Assembly: GCA_944739405.2 (NCBI GenBank)
Contig: OX123192.2
Span: forward strand, 49,218,486-49,282,485
Origin: Euclidia mi
Taxonomy: Eukaryota > Arthropoda > Insecta > Lepidoptera > Erebidae
Direction: 5' to 3'
Length of the DNA stretch: 64,000 bases
The notes beneath the pieces are model-generated. The model was not told the origin of the DNA. It ran no database searches and saw only the letters and a program-made list of their open reading frames with translations. The translations under genes were made by a program, and so were the position numbers. This document shows, one piece after another, positions 1 to 11,615 of this stretch. The stretch's first letter is position 1. Each line of letters opens with the position of its first letter.

Positions 1-384
1 ATTTCTATTCCACATTCCTCCTCCAACTATAGGCAAAACACGTTCATGGTGCGAGCAAGCAATGATATTAATAAAGTTTGTAAGCAGTTCTCGTTGGATA
101 TATTTAGTACTAAAGGCAGTTCGGTAAGAAGGCAGCTAAACCTTAAATTCTTTTGTTCACAATATTAGTCACTTCATAACGTACTGTATAAATACCTATT
201 GTTATTTAAATCTATTTTTACTGTCAATGTTGTGTGCTACATAGTGTTCGCTTAAGATTTTGTAAAATATTGTACTACTATTAGTGGAAACCTGTAATTG
301 GCTGTATGTTGCGTAGTTATAGTCACATACTCATTTGCTGTAGCTGTTGGTTTTCCTTAACTAAATAAATAAATAAATAAATAT
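1..384 (+). mobile_element. 5'-truncated LINE 3' end (ORF2 C-terminus, 3' UTR and TAAA tail)
   Basis: Codons 1-168 read as an open C-terminus (SNYRQNTFMVRASNDINK, then TAG at 166-168), which resembles the extreme C-terminal segment of Jockey/CR1-type non-LTR ORF2 proteins. An AT-rich 3' UTR follows and ends in a (TAAA)n simple tail at 362-382. Directly after the tail, the minus-strand BEL-1 integrase frame begins, so this LINE inserted into BEL-1. The element runs off the left edge; the RT and endonuclease are not in the window. Confidence 0.6.
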
Positions 385-1010
385 CAGCCTTGTTGGTTTC
401 AAGGAAATTAACTAGGTCGTTCAAATAATTATAGGTGCCCTTGAAGTTAGTGCCGCAATCAGAACGGATCAAGGAAGGCAGCCCTTTGCGGGATACAAAT
501 CTGTCAAATGTGGCTACAAACGCCTCGGTTGTAAGCGAGGAGACCAGTTCTAAGTGTACGGCCCTTGTGGAAAGACAAACAAAAACACACAAGTAGGCCT
601 TAACAGTCTTGCTGTTTCAAAGTGTCAACGTTTTCACCAAACAGGGACCAGCGAAGTCCGTGCTAACACCATCAAATGACCTGCTCTCCGTTACACGATC
701 TGCCGGTAAGTCTCCCATCAACGGCTGCATGGTAGAAACCTTGAGCTTATAGCAAGGGATGCAGCAAAAGACCACACTCCGAATAATTCTTCGGGCAGAC
801 AAGATCCAAAACTAGCGTTGCAAAATGGCCAACAAAGTATTACAACCAGCATGCGAATTTTTGAGGTGATGGTCAGTTACCAACAAACGTACCAAATGAC
901 CGTCCTTGGGTAACAACAGGGGATGACGTGCCCCGTAAGGGAGGTTGGCGTTCTTGAGACGCCCTCCAACGCGCAAGAGACCCGTATCGTCCAAAAAGGG
1001 GTTCAATTTA
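385..1010 (-). pseudogene. BEL-1 integrase fragment (BEL/Pao)
   Basis: Minus-strand frames match the integrase of BEL/Pao elements. The pieces in order are an H2C2-like zinc-binding part (HPLLLPKDGHLVRLLV then HH and HAGC), the linker PLMGDLPADRV, and a catalytic-core part with STRAVHLELVSSL and SDCGTNF. In related elements the last motif is usually SDNGTNF, so the residue after the second catalytic aspartate differs. The frame breaks near 610 and 806. The rest of the integrase lies left of the inserted LINE and is not visible. This is inactive debris at the 3' end of BEL-1. Confidence 0.75.
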
Positions 1011-1021
1011 GATACAGCATC

Positions 1022-1663
1022 CTATAGTTTCGATTTCCCTGACTTAAGGATAACAATCTCCTTCTCAAAGTGCGCTAATTGCACAGAACGAACCCAAAAG
1101 GTGAGGGACTCCTGTCGTTCCTGTGGTGAAAGAAACGGTGTCAGTCGTTTCTGTTGTGGGTGCCTAAAATTAAAAACAAAACGCTTTATCCAAGCAATAA
1201 CACCTAACAACTTCTCGAGTGAGCTGTAACGATTCAACAAAAAATCTGGGTCGAAGGCGCATTCCATCTTCTCAATTGCGAGTGTTCGCAGACCCGGCAA
1301 ATTGGAAGTATTCAAAACTGGCGTTCGAGGCCAATCAATTTCTGGTCGACTCAACCATTCCGGACCCCACCACAGCGAATGACCTATCAAACTAGGCGTC
1401 AAGCATCCGCGCGAGGCACAATCAGCGGGGTTGAGTTCACCTGGCACGTGTCTCCAAACAAGCTTCAAGACTTCAGATTTTTGTATTCGGGAAACGCGAT
1501 TAGCAACAAATACCTCCAAGGTGTGGACAGAAGCCTTCAACCAACAAAGAACAATTTGGCTGTCTATCCAGGCGTAGGTCCCATTAATACAAATGCTTTT
1601 ACCCAAAGTACTAGACACGTGGTTTAATAAGCGTACAAGTAGGGCTGCTCCCGAGACCTCCAA
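1022..1663 (-). pseudogene. BEL-1 RNase H C-terminal half and connector
   Basis: This 213-codon minus-strand frame contains IDSQIVLCWLK and a NPADCASRG motif, the C-terminal signature of the RNase H domain in Pao-type polyproteins (usually NPAD..SRG). The connector to the integrase zinc finger follows (SLTFWVRSVQLAHF). It is separated from the upstream RT block by a stop and frame change near 1670. It lies in the expected order between RT and integrase. Confidence 0.75.
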
Positions 1664-1684
1664 TTTCGGGATGGTCAGAGATGT

Positions 1685-2781
1685 TCAAAGGGGTGCAACC
1701 TTGCTCTTCGCCATGATCAGGGAAACCCTTACCTGACCTGAGGCACTAACTGTGCGCAAGTACACCACGGCCGCGGGACCACGTTCCGAGGCATCACAAA
1801 ACCCGTGAAGGGTGGCCTTGTACTTCCCGGGAGGAAGGATGGGACGAGGCAAGGAGATCTCGTTGACGACAGGAAGTGAGGATACAAAAGAGGTCCATTC
1901 CTCAACAAGAGTACCGCGTAGAGGTTCGTCCCAGGACAATCCTGCTGTCCAAAACTTTTGCAAGAAGCATTTTGCCCAAAATATAACAGGACAAATCCAA
2001 CCGTTAGGATCAAAGGTTCTGGCGATAGTAGACAAAATGAGACGTTTAGTCCAAGAACAAGGCAATTTCAAGTCTACGTTATACGTAAAGATGTCTTGGA
2101 CTGGTCTGTACTGGACGCTGAGAACAGCCATCATGGCGGGGCTGTCAACAATCTCAAATAGATGTGGATCTTGCTGATGATCCTCGGGTAAGCCCTCCAA
2201 AAGCGCTGGTGAGTTGGAAATCCATTTGCGCAACTCATAACAAGCGGAGGCCAAAATACCTATCAATTCGTCCCGCAGGAGGATCGCCTCGTCCGCTGTG
2301 GAGGCGCCTGAACAAATGTCATCGACGTAAATATCGTCTTTCAAGATGGCGGAGGCTCGTGGGAAACGTAAGCCTTCGTGGTCTGCGAGCTCCCAAAGAG
2401 AACGTATTGCCAAGTAGGGGCTCGAACTTAACCCTACGAGCTCAATACCAATACGTACGTATTGGTATTGAGCTCGTAGATGACCATAGGATCGCGAGGA
2501 TTCTCTCTCCAAAGGATCAGCTGGAAACGACAGTCATCAGGGTGGATAATCGTCTGCCTGAACATCATTTTTATATCGGCCACAAAAACAACCTGATGTC
2601 GTCGGAAGCTGGTGATGACGTCACAAAGGTCCTTGACCAACTTGGGACCAGAATGCAAGCACTGGTTCAAGGATACGCCCGTAGAAGTCTGCGCAGAACC
2701 ATCAAACACCGTACGCAGCTTGCCAGTTGCGGTTTCAATACCGCATGATGCGGGAGAAAGTAGTGCTCCACCGAACGCCAA
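1685..2781 (-). pseudogene. BEL-1 reverse transcriptase and RNase H start
   Basis: Two overlapping minus-strand frames cover the RT. The upstream part has RTVFDGSAQTSTGVSLNQ and a motif-A-like ADIKMMFRQ. The downstream part has GLSSSPYLAIRSL and the catalytic DDIYVDDICSG (YVDD box). It then runs into the RNase H start (GFCDASERGPAAVVYLR). The two parts are separated by a 46-bp perfect palindrome at 2434-2479 that replaces the expected short link between YELNTxTYG and LSSSPYLA. The domain is inactive because of the frame break. Confidence 0.8.
2434..2479. repeat. 46-bp perfect palindrome inside BEL-1 RT
   Basis: Positions 2434-2456 are the exact reverse complement of 2457-2479, with no spacer (centre ATACGT/ACGTAT). 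One arm is the genuine RT coding sequence (YELNTNTY), so the other arm is an inverted copy of its neighbour. Confidence 0.9.
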
Positions 2782-2783
2782 TC

Positions 2784-3556
2784 CTAATTTGACACGGACA
2801 TGTGTCCCAATTGTTCATATTCTCTCATAAGCTCAATGTGCTTCTGTCTGAGCTCCGGATCACGACCCATGCGACGCTCCATAGCCAACAATCTCTTTTC
2901 GGCTAAAGGTCGTGACTCACCAAGCGGAGGCCGATTAGACAGGAAAGGTAGTTTCGTAATGATCCGACCAGAACAGAGTCGACCAGTGTTGTTCTGGAAG
3001 AACAGCTCGCACTCTTTATGTTCTGGGTTCAAACGGTCGGGGGCTCCTCTACCTCGCAAAACCTCTGAACCGAATCAGAGAGAACGGAGCCTACAGCCAA
3101 CAAATTATCAAGTTCGGGTGGAGGGGGTTCCCTAGGTACAGGCCCCATCAAAGCAAATCCAAATATAGTTGGGATGGCAGTCAAACCATTTGGCACCAAG
3201 ACCCGTTTCTCACCAATCAAAATTCCACCGAGGACATCAGAGCCAATCAACAAGTCGATTTGTCCTGGTGTGTCAAATTTGGGGTCTGCCAGTTCCAATC
3301 CCGATGTCAAACTCACCACAGCAGCAGGTAGCTATTTCTGTGGATGCATACCCAAAATATTCTTCAGCACAATAGCCGAGGTTATAATCCTCGAGTGTGA
3401 AGATTCAACAGGGGCAAACAAAACCTTAACTTGCCCTTCAACAATTGAGGCTACGTCACCTATTCCCCGAATACAATTTGGAAAAGTGCCCATATTTAAT
3501 TTAACCTGCCCTACCAAATAAGTGGAAAAAATGCAATCTTGTGAACCCGTGTCCAA
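2784..3556 (-). pseudogene. BEL-1 protease (DUF1758-like) and pre-RT connector
   Basis: Three minus-strand frames follow each other. 3332-3556 starts with MDTGSQDCIF, a retroviral-type aspartic protease DTG box. 3029-3319 holds GQIDLLIGSDVLGGIL and IFGFALMGPVP, the DUF1758-type segment of Pao polyproteins. 2784-3059 holds RPLAEKRLLAMERRM and YEQLGHMSV, the connector just before RT. Frame changes at about 3325 and 3045 disrupt the polyprotein. The order agrees with BEL/Pao Gag-Pol. Confidence 0.75.
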
Positions 3557-3599
3557 TATAGCACGGACAGCAACAGAGGCCCCCGTGGGTCCCCAGAAC

Positions 3600-5300
3600 C
3601 TAACAGCAACCGTTGGTAGGATAACGGTCTCAATGGGGTAGGTTGGCGCTATAGGGCAGGAGTCAATGACCTATTGTTGCCTGGGCAGCGACCGTTGGCC
3701 AGGACCAGGCAAATCAAAATTAGGGTGCGGCTTGAAGTCCTCAAAGGCGCGATGACTCGATCCGCGCGCCATCTGTGGGGAGTCATAGTGACGCACCCGC
3801 CCAAAACGAGGTGGGCGCGAGTCAAGGTGGGGACGCTCCGCCAAAGGAGGGGAATACCTGGGGCAGCAGTCATGGTGCTGGTGACGTTGAACAGTCGCTT
3901 ATTCTGGTGCGTGAGAGAGAGTAGGCGTGCGCACGCTACGGTTCTTCAAACCGGGTGAGTGGCGATCAAGAGAGCGAGGCGAATCTCGGCTGCGCGCCGG
4001 TGAGCCTCGGCTGCCACCTTCTAAACACCCGCCCGTGCGTGGCGTCGGCTGATTGGACAAGCGGCCTACCTCTCTGGCATTCATGCAGAGAATGTCTAAA
4101 TGCTGTCCTCCACAATGAGGACAGGGGCGAGAGTTTGGGCAGTCTCGCTGGTAGTGGGACCCCAAGCAAGAGAAGCAAAGGTGGCGGGCAATCGCGAGGC
4201 GCCTACGAGAGCCGACATGAAGGTCCAAGAATGCCCAACAACTGGCCGTTCTGTGCCCCGTGACCTTGCAGTAAGAGCACTCCGCTGGGCTCTACGTGAC
4301 TGCAAAGTGAGGAGGGCGCCGGTCAACATTGGCTCGGGTGTGAACGCGAGCCTGCTCCTTGACCTTGGGCGGCTGTGACTTAGCCGGCGTGTTACTACCG
4401 GAGTTATCCAAGACCCGGCAGTCATCCTCGAGAAACTTCTCCAGGTCTGCAAAGGGGGGCAGATGGGTCGCGCTATCCCCACCAAAGCGCTGTTCAAAAC
4501 GTGACCTCAAGTCGGCAGGCAGCTTTTTGAGCACAATGTGCACCAATAGGTAGGAACATTGGTCCACGGGCAGGTCCAAGCACTTAAGTGCGTTTATTGC
4601 CACCAAGAGCGGGTTCAAAAGTTGGGTGCGCAACCCAAAGACCCGGGTGAGCGTGGGCAAACCCAAAATCTGCTCGATGTGCGTGTCTGCGAGGCCACGC
4701 TTGTTGTGGTACCTACGAGAAATTAAGTCCCGAGCCGTCTAGTACGCCTCGTCAGACACGGGCAGATGCTGGATGAGGCCTTTGGCCTCCCCATCCAGAA
4801 CCGACATCAAATATGCCAATTTTTGTGCCGGCCGAAGGTCAGCCCTGTCGTCGACCAGGCTGTCAAATAAATTAACGAAGCCCAATTAGCTTCCTAGGCA
4901 GCCATCAAAATGCGGGAGGTCTAAAGTGGGAAGCCTACTCACCAGTCCCGGTGCTGTCCTAGGAAGCTCCTGCTTCATGGCGGGTTGCCCGTCCCTTTCG
5001 GCAATTAACTGTCTTGCACAGTTGGAGACAGCATCATACAGGTCTAAAACCTGGGCATAATCCTCGCTAACTCTATTTCGCTGGTCAGCGGTCAAGTCAT
5101 TAACTGACACTTCGAGACAGCAAGCGCTGTAAGTACGAAATTGCTATTCCACACTTGCCAGGCGATCATCGTTCCGCTCATATCTTTGTAGTAAAGCCTG
5201 CTGGCGATCAGGCTGGTTCACCAAGGCACTGGCTGAGGCAAACCAGCGCAAATCTGATGCAATGGCACCAGCAGCCGCACGCAAGCCAACGCTTGATAGC
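3600..5300 (-). pseudogene. BEL-1 Gag region with zinc knuckles
   Basis: The minus-strand fragments give an N-terminal helical part (VSVNDLTADQRNRVSEDY, near 5110), a middle part with LPVDQCSYLLVHIVLKKLP (about 4560, DUF1759-like Gag context) and a CCHC cluster around 4100-4200 (HLCFSCLGSHYQRDC, then CPHCGGQH). Upstream of 5110 the frame continues to about 5290 but is broken by a TAG near 5150, and I see no in-frame ATG. Several frameshifts lie between 3600 and 4900. GC content is higher here than in the flanks. Confidence 0.7.
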
Positions 5301-6299
5301 TGACATAATCAAGTTTCAAAAGAGCTCAGCGAGCGCTAAATAATATTATCAATTAAAACTTAGTATTTGTTAATTCTTTGAAACCAACAAAGTATTAGCC
5401 TGTTTACTGCTGGTACAAGCAAGTGACAGGTATTTACTGCCCAACAAAATTATATTCACACACAAAACAAGTTATAACTCACAACAAATTATTAAGTTGA
5501 AACTTTAAATTAATTAATTATTTACTTGCAACAGACAGACTGGATGTGTTATTTGTGATATACAACAGTAGTGGTATGTGTTACCTAACAGTATTATCAG
5601 TAAATTACAACAAACAAAGGTTTATCAATGTGATCCGCCAAAGCAAGGTCAATGTTATAATGTTTCAAACTCAATATATGCAATTAACTAAATTAACTAA
5701 ATTAATTGATACATACAGCTGTTATGTATCCAAACAATCTGACTTATTAATGCTAATAACAACAAATTTAAGCTAGATTTCAACAATTCAAGTCAAACAA
5801 TTACTGATTTGAGGTTATGTATGACATGTGTTTCAAATTATGTAGGTCAACTTATACAAATAAATATTATGTATTTTAGACAAAACTGACCTGAGAACAC
5901 CACGACACTGTTAACAAATGAGATATATAGCTCAGATACAAGCTTATACAATACCAATCTGAGTTTAGATACAATCAGCGGCTAGATACAATCAACCGAG
6001 CTCTGCTTCCAAAAATTATGTCTATAGTTTGGCTAGAAAGGACTGGGATTGTTTGCAGAGATTGGTGGAAGCGTGATTATATTCATCAGTCCTTGTCGGC
6101 CACAACAAATCTCTGACATAACTGTACTGTGTTGCTCAGCGAATTACAATTACATGCTAATTTAATTTACTTACCAAATCTTCACTGATGTCAGGCTTGA
6201 GCTAAATTAGACACATCATACAAATATATTGGCCAAAAAGATGAATGAAGTATCTTATAGCTACCGCAGGGTCCAGTTCGGCGAAGTCCTCGGGCACCA
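5301..6299 (-). other. Probable BEL-1 5' leader, no gene seen
   Basis: This AT-rich stretch lies between the start of BEL-1 gag and the candidate primer-binding site. An open frame at 5546-5776 has no recognisable features and a biased Asn/Thr/Leu composition, so I do not call it. The minus strand near 6299 reads TGGTGCCCGAGGAC, a possible primer-binding site beginning with TGG. Confidence 0.35.
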
Positions 6300-6690
6300 A
6301 CCACGTGCACGGATTCACACAAGTTTTACAATGTTCAATATGTTACGAATTTTATCCTTTGTCACAACTAAACCGATGCCGGCAGATCAATTAGCGGCAA
6401 TTCACTAGGGTTTTGAATTTAATTTAATATCACAAAAGCACGCGAGATTACAAGATACAGCGTGGACTAGCAAGAATTCAACGTGTCTTCGAAGCGAATT
6501 TTCGAGAACAAGTTTATCTTTCATCACCAAACGATTCGCGAGGCTACCAGGATGTGCTTTCCAAAAGGCGATTAATATAATTCAATTCCAAAATGCAAAA
6601 TTACAAGACTGCGTTAGCGCAAGAAAATTTTTCTCCCGGACCGACAATGAACCAAAGTGAATGAATGACAGTTCATAGTGTGACCACAGT
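6300..6690 (-). repeat. Candidate BEL-1 5' LTR
   Basis: Upstream (minus-strand sense) of the candidate primer-binding site lies about 390 bp that begins near 6690 with TGTGGTCACACTATGAACTG on the minus strand. The partner LTR is outside the window, so the ends cannot be confirmed. The call rests only on position, a TGT start and the adjacent TGG-starting motif. Confidence 0.35.
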
Positions 6691-6897
6691 CAAAATTTAC
6701 AATAGACTAAACAAAACGCTACTAAAACGATATAATCGATTTGACTTATCATAAAAACTATTTCTATTTCAAACATATGTATATTTATTTGTATGTATAT
6801 AAATACTGTAGATAATTATATATGAACATAATACATTACAAACTCTGCAACCAAATAGAATATATATAAAATGTAGTGCCTTAACAATTAACTACGA

Positions 6898-7498
6898 TCA
6901 TTTATTACTTTTTTGATGTAGCAAGATTATTTTGCATTTAGTGGCACTGTACTTAAAGCCACCTCTGAAAACAGTAGTCTTATGACGAGGAATTTGTAGC
7001 GCTGCACATATCGCTCTAACGGGGTTCCTTCTATTTTCTTCGGCCCATTTCAGTTTGGCGTGCAAATAAAGTGGTTTTCTGGTTTTAATGATACCAAACA
7101 AAAGCGTAGCTAAATGAAGGTCCCTTCTGTACTGAATTTTAACAATGTTATTTTGTCTGAAATAGGGAGTTACGTGACTGCGAGGTGGTATATTAAAACA
7201 GTATCGCGCACACGCTTTTTGGACTTTCTGAATTAGATTGGAAGTTCTGCCCAGTAATCTGGGACCGTAAGCTACATCCATATAATTTAGCTTGGCCAAA
7301 ACAAGGGAATCCGTCAATTGTAAGCGTAGAACAGTGCTAAGTTGGGGACGAATCTTATACAGTACTTTGAGTCGATAGTAACAATTTTGGACTACTCCTG
7401 ATATATACCGCTCATAGCGCAGCTGCTCATCCATTAATAAACCCAGATTGCGAGCCTCATGCACACGTTCTATGAGAACATCGTTTACCTTAACTTTT
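6898..7498 (-). pseudogene. LINE-A ORF2 C-terminus, separated by the RTE-A insertion
   Basis: The minus-strand frame reads VNDVLIERVHEARNLGLLMDE, then LTDSLVLAKLNYMDVAYGP and QKVQKACARYCFNIP, ending after LLHQKSNK at 6898. These are the post-palm (thumb and C-terminal) motifs of Jockey-superfamily LINE ORF2 proteins. The N-terminal partner ends at 10644 with KSINGHTID, so both pieces belong to one ORF2 split by RTE-A. The first about 25 codons of the open frame come from the RTE-A tail and are not LINE-A. About 150 bp of AT-rich 3' UTR follow down to about 6750. Confidence 0.8.
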
Positions 7499-7517
7499 AA
7501 TACATACATACATAGAC

Positions 7518-8180
7518 TCACGCCTGTTTCCCGGAGGGGTAGGCAGAGACTACGGAACGCCATTGATCCTGACATACCTCACTTGCTTCACTCACTCCCA
7601 TCAAGTTTCTCATGCATGCTCTTCTGTTAAGGGTACTTCTGACTTTTCCTTTTTTCAGGATGTCTCCAATCTGGTCAGAGAACGTTCTCCTAGGTCTTCC
7701 CCTTTGTCCTGTCCCATTCACACTAGCCTGATATATCTTCTTTGTCAGTCTATCGTCATCCATCCTCTCCATGTGCCCAAACCATCTTAAAATGCCTTTC
7801 TCAATGCTTGTCACTACATCTTCTTTTACCCCACACCACTCTCGTATCACACAATTCTTTACTCTGTCGGTCAAAGACACACCACACATATTTCTCAGTG
7901 CTCTCATTTCTACAGCATTTATTCTACTTTCAAATCTCTTCTGCCATACCCAACTTTCACTACCATACATAAGGGTAGGCACTAACACACCTCTATGTAC
8001 AGCCAAACGTGCCTTTTTGGACACGTTTTGACTGTTCATAAACGCCTTCAGAGCTCCATTCACACAATTACCTGCATTAACTCTCCTTTCAATATCTGCT
8101 TCATTCTTACCATCTCTTGTAAACAACGTACCTAAGTAAACAAACTCATTCACTTGTTCCACTCGCTGTCCATCGATCAA
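7518..8180 (-). pseudogene. RTE-A C-terminal region
   Basis: The frame reads MIDGQRVEQVNEFVYLGTLF, YGSESWVWQKRFESRINAVE, GHMERMDDDRL and QRGRPRRTFSDQI, and ends SAYPSGKQA. This is the usual RTE thumb/C-terminal segment with the YGSESW and GRPRRTW-like blocks. The last codons (AYPSGKQA) are encoded by the same nucleotides (GCCTACCCC...GGCG) that SINEs in this window carry as their 3' end. Confidence 0.85.
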
Positions 8181-8762
8181 AACATTACAAGCCGTAACGC
8201 ATTTCTCCTTTTACTTACATTCACTTTCATTCCTTTCCTTTCTAACGCACGATGCATGATTGTTACCATCTCCTGCAACTCCTCCGTTGATGATGCAAGT
8301 ATAACCTGATCATCAGCATAAAGGAGGCATTTGACGAGTAACCCATTCATCCTTAATCCGCAGTCACTATGTTTTAAATCTTGCAAACAACTGTCCATGA
8401 AGAGGTTAAACAGCCACGGCGACGCTACACATCCCTGTCTAACACCTTTATCGATGGCAAACCAGTCAGTGTATGCCCCGTTTATCCTCACACAAGCTCT
8501 AGAATCCTCATAAAGGGATTTCAGAGCTCGAATGAGGCTGCTGTCCACCCCATTCATTGACAGCACCGACCACATTTCATTCCTCACCACTTTATCGTAA
8601 GCCTTTTCCAAATCCACGAATGCGCAATAGACCTTTTGACCTTTGGCCAAAAATTTTCCGGCTATGCTTCGCAAGGAAAAAACCTGATCCGTGCATCCCA
8701 TACCCTTTCAGAATCCCGCTTGTACATCCCATATTTTCTTGTCGGTTACTTCCATAACTCTT
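8177..8762 (-). pseudogene. RTE-A reverse transcriptase palm
   Basis: After a TGA near 8707 (replacing an arginine codon in GFRKGMG-type context) the frame continues with CAFVDLEKAYDKV (motif A), GVRQGCVASPWLFNLFMD and CLLYADDQVILAS (catalytic YADD). It ends in SKRRNALRLVMF where a second copy at 40325 reads SKTKVMVFEKEE. That comparison shows a small frame-disrupting deletion near 8200 (about 20 nt). All catalytic aspartates are kept. It was probably active not long ago. Confidence 0.85.
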
Positions 8763-10490
8763 TCAATAAGCATACAATTTGCCAACAATGCTGAGAAGGC
8801 TAATGCCTCTATAGTTTTTGCAGTCTTGTTGCGAGCCTTTTCCTTTATAAAGAGGCAAAACTACAGCTGTGGTCCAGTCATTAGGTACTCGGCCGGTGTT
8901 CCAACACAAGTTATATAACCGCTGCAACTGACCAACTATGATGCCCTGTCCAGCCTTCAGCATTTCGACTGTAATCCTATCATATCCTGCAGCCTTACCT
9001 ACTTTCATACTTCCCAGTGCCTTCACGATCTCATCCACGCCAATAACGCTTTCATCATTGCTATCATTACAATTCACTTCAGCTATCGGTGTCTCTATCG
9101 CCGTTCTTTCGAATAAACTTTCAAAATACTCTTTCCATCTCTTCAGCACGCACAATTCACCATTTACTATACTTCCATTCTCGTCTCTGATGGATGTGTG
9201 TTCTGAGAATTGAGTTTTTTTCCTTTTAACCATTTCTTTCACTATTCTTTTTGACCTAACAAACTCCTTTTTTGCTTCATCTATGTCTACACTCGTTGCT
9301 TTTCCCATTCTTTCATTTGCTCTGGCAGCCAACCAATCTGACCAAGCTTTCTTCTTCTTTGACACTGCTGATTGTACATCCTTGTCCCACCACGTATTCT
9401 TAACCTTTCGTATTTTCCTTCTCTTGATCATACCACATACTTCAGACGCTACACATACTACCTCTTCTTTAAAGGCCTGCCATAATTCTTCCATATCATT
9501 TATGCCATCGAATCTCTCAAATCTTGCTATCAATCTTCGTTTATACTCATCTTTCACATCTTTCTCTTGTAGATTTTCAACTTTTATTCTTTCCAAGACC
9601 CTATTTTCATTATGCTCTCGGTGTCGCCATCCTTTAAAGAGCCCACTTATCCGGCTCAACACCAAGAAGTGGTCTGTGTGGATGCCGATCCCTCGATATA
9701 CTCTTGTATCCAACACATTCTTTCTCAATCGTTCATCTACTATCACAAAATCAATCATACTTCTTCTAACATTTTTCGCCTCTCGCGTATACATATGTAT
9801 CCTTTTATGATCAAACATGGTGTTTGTCACACAAAGGCTCCACTCCAAACAAATCTCAAGCAGTGCTTTTCCATTTTTGTTCACACTCTCATCACCAAAT
9901 GCACCTAACACCCTTTCAAATCCATCTCGCTTTACTCCCACCCATCCATTGAAATCCCCTAAGAAGATCAATCTTTCATTATCCTTGCAGTTCCTCAAAA
10001 TATCTCTTAAACTCTCCCAAAACTCCTGCCTTTCGTCTTGCTCATGTTGTGACATACCCGTAACTATATTGACCGGGGCGTACACCCCCACAATAAAGAG
10101 ACGAGTAAGTCCTACTTTCATTCTCATCCACAGTAGCCTAGCATTTACACATTCAAACTCTTTTACGCACTCATTCATTCGCGCAGACAGTACTACACCA
10201 ACTCCCTTACAGGCTCTGGTGGTACTATCTACCCCAGACCAATACGCCGTATATGCACCATGCTTGGTGTCACACCCTTTTCTTTTTGTTTCATTCACAC
10301 AAAGAACATCAATCTTTCTATCATCCATCATCTGACATACTTCATCCAATTTGCCGTTCATTCCTCCACCAACATTCAATGTCGCAAACCTGCTTTCCGT
10401 ATGCCGCTTTTCGCCCTCGCGGGAAACGAGACGTGACGGGTTGCGAACCGCGTCGCCGCCGTATGGAGAAGAATAAGTTTTTGTTCCCAT
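8763..10490 (-). pseudogene. RTE-A endonuclease and start of RT
   Basis: 575 codons start at ATG 10490. Residues about 33-290 form an exonuclease-endonuclease-phosphatase fold domain: FATLNVGG, the catalytic glutamate in CVNETKRKG, GVYAPVN, LIFLGDFNGWVG and HTDHFLVLSRI. The RT begins near residue 510 with ALGSMKVGKAAGYDRITVE and YKGKGSQQDCKNYRGISLL. The frame ends in KLYAY and a stop. The next frame continues the RT (MLIERVMEV), so a 1-nt frameshift lies near 8783. The endonuclease nicks target DNA for target-primed reverse transcription. Confidence 0.85.
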
Positions 10491-10578
10491 AGCGTTCCCA
10501 CGAGATTTAGGGATCTAGACGGTCCATCCCCGCAGAGCCCTTTACGGGGGTAAGGCAGAATATCAGCTGTGCCCTGTG

Positions 10579-10628
10579 ACCACCAACACAGGCACCCTCC
10601 GTTTACGGAGGGTGCCTGTGTTGGTGGT
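10579..10628. repeat. Hairpin at the RTE-A 5' end (24-bp arms)
   Basis: 10579-10602 and 10605-10628 are perfect inverted repeats with a 2-bp spacer (arm core CACAGGCACCCTCCG). It sits exactly at the RTE-A 5' junction. Confidence 0.9.
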
Positions 10629-10635
10629 AAAAATC

Positions 10636-10678
10636 AACTAAAGTCAATCAATGGTGTGCCCATTGATTGACTTTAGTT
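10636..10678. repeat. Hairpin at the LINE-A side of the junction (19-bp arms)
   Basis: 10636-10654 and 10660-10678 are perfect inverted repeats with a 5-bp spacer (arm AACTAAAGTCAATCAATGG). One arm is LINE-A ORF2 coding sequence. Confidence 0.9.
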
Positions 10679-11615
10679 TATTTTTACTTCCAAATACAAT
10701 AAACTTAGTTTTGTGTTCGTTAAGCATTAGTGAATGATTATCAGCCCAATCAGAAATACTTGATAAATCCGCATTAATGCTATCCACTGCACTTTTCACC
10801 TCGTGAGGCTTAAAGGAAAAAAATACTTGCACGCCATCTGCGTATATATGAAATTTGCAGTGTTGAATAACATATACTATATCAGCACTAAATAGTATAA
10901 ATAAAATTGGGCCCAAAATTGAGCCTTGTGGGACTCTGCGCTCCAATACGCTGAGTTTAGATCTTGATGCAGATCCATCGATGTTTCGTATCTCAACAGT
11001 TTGTAACCTATTTGTTAAATATGATTCAAAGCACCTAACTGTTTTAGAATCACAGCCATAATAAGTTAATTTTGAAAGCAGCAATGAAGTATTTAAACAA
11101 TCAAACGCTCTTGAAAAATCTAATAGCACTAACAATGTACACTTTCCTTCATCCTGTGCAGACAATATGCTATCTGTAACGTCCAGTAAAGCAATACCAG
11201 TGCCGCGGTTCTTTCGAAAGCCCGATTGTACATTAGGTAGAATATGATTATTCTCAAGGTAATTATATAGTTGAATACTGACAATCTTTTCTAGAATTTT
11301 GGATGGACATGGTAGAATACTGACCGGTCGCAACTCTTTCAACTCTGTGACGTTTTGAGTCTTGGGAATAGGTTTAACTACTGCAGTTTTCCATGATGTT
11401 GGATACTTCGAAGACAATATAGACCTGTTAACTATTAACACCAAGGTCTCAAGCGTATAAGGGATCAACATATTCATCATATCCAGTGATATGCCATAAA
11501 TACCTATTGCGTTTGATGTCAGTTCCTTTACAACCTTCAACACCTCTACCCCGTTGACAGGACTTAAACTGAAAGTATTACTGGCAAATCTATTAAATTC
11601 AAAATAACTGAGCAT
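10644..11615 (-). pseudogene. LINE-A reverse transcriptase
   Basis: 323 open codons cover the fingers and palm: TSWKTAVVKPIPK, LRPVSILPCPSKILEKIV, QSGFRKNRGTGIALLDV, LLVLLDFSRAFDCL (motif A), VPQGSILGPILFILFSADIV and FHIYADGVQVF. Here the catalytic box is YADG, not the expected YADD, so the second catalytic aspartate is lost. The remaining C-terminus is at 6898-7498 beyond RTE-A. Jockey-superfamily affinity is inferred from motif spacing and from the ORF1 type. Confidence 0.8.

Larger units (their letters stand above)
7499..10628 (-). mobile_element. RTE-A, nearly full-length RTE-clade non-LTR retrotransposon
   Basis: On the minus strand a 5' leader (10628-10491) is followed by an apurinic-like endonuclease, RT and C-terminal region. 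It ends with a coding-proximal 3' end (GGCGTGAGTCTATG) and a (TATG)n tail at 7500-7512. The ORF ends only a few bases before the tail, so the 3' UTR is very short, which is typical of RTE. The element splits LINE-A ORF2. I see no clear target duplication. The coding region is broken by one frameshift, one TGA and one small deletion. Confidence 0.85.

Noticed and set aside
5546..5776. 76-codon frame in the BEL-1 leader
   Set aside because: It is Asn/Thr/Leu/Tyr-rich chance coding in AT-rich DNA, with no motif.
7563..10335. Plus-strand frames rich in Ser, Phe and Pro opposite RTE-A
   Set aside because: They are antisense shadows of the RTE-A coding frames.
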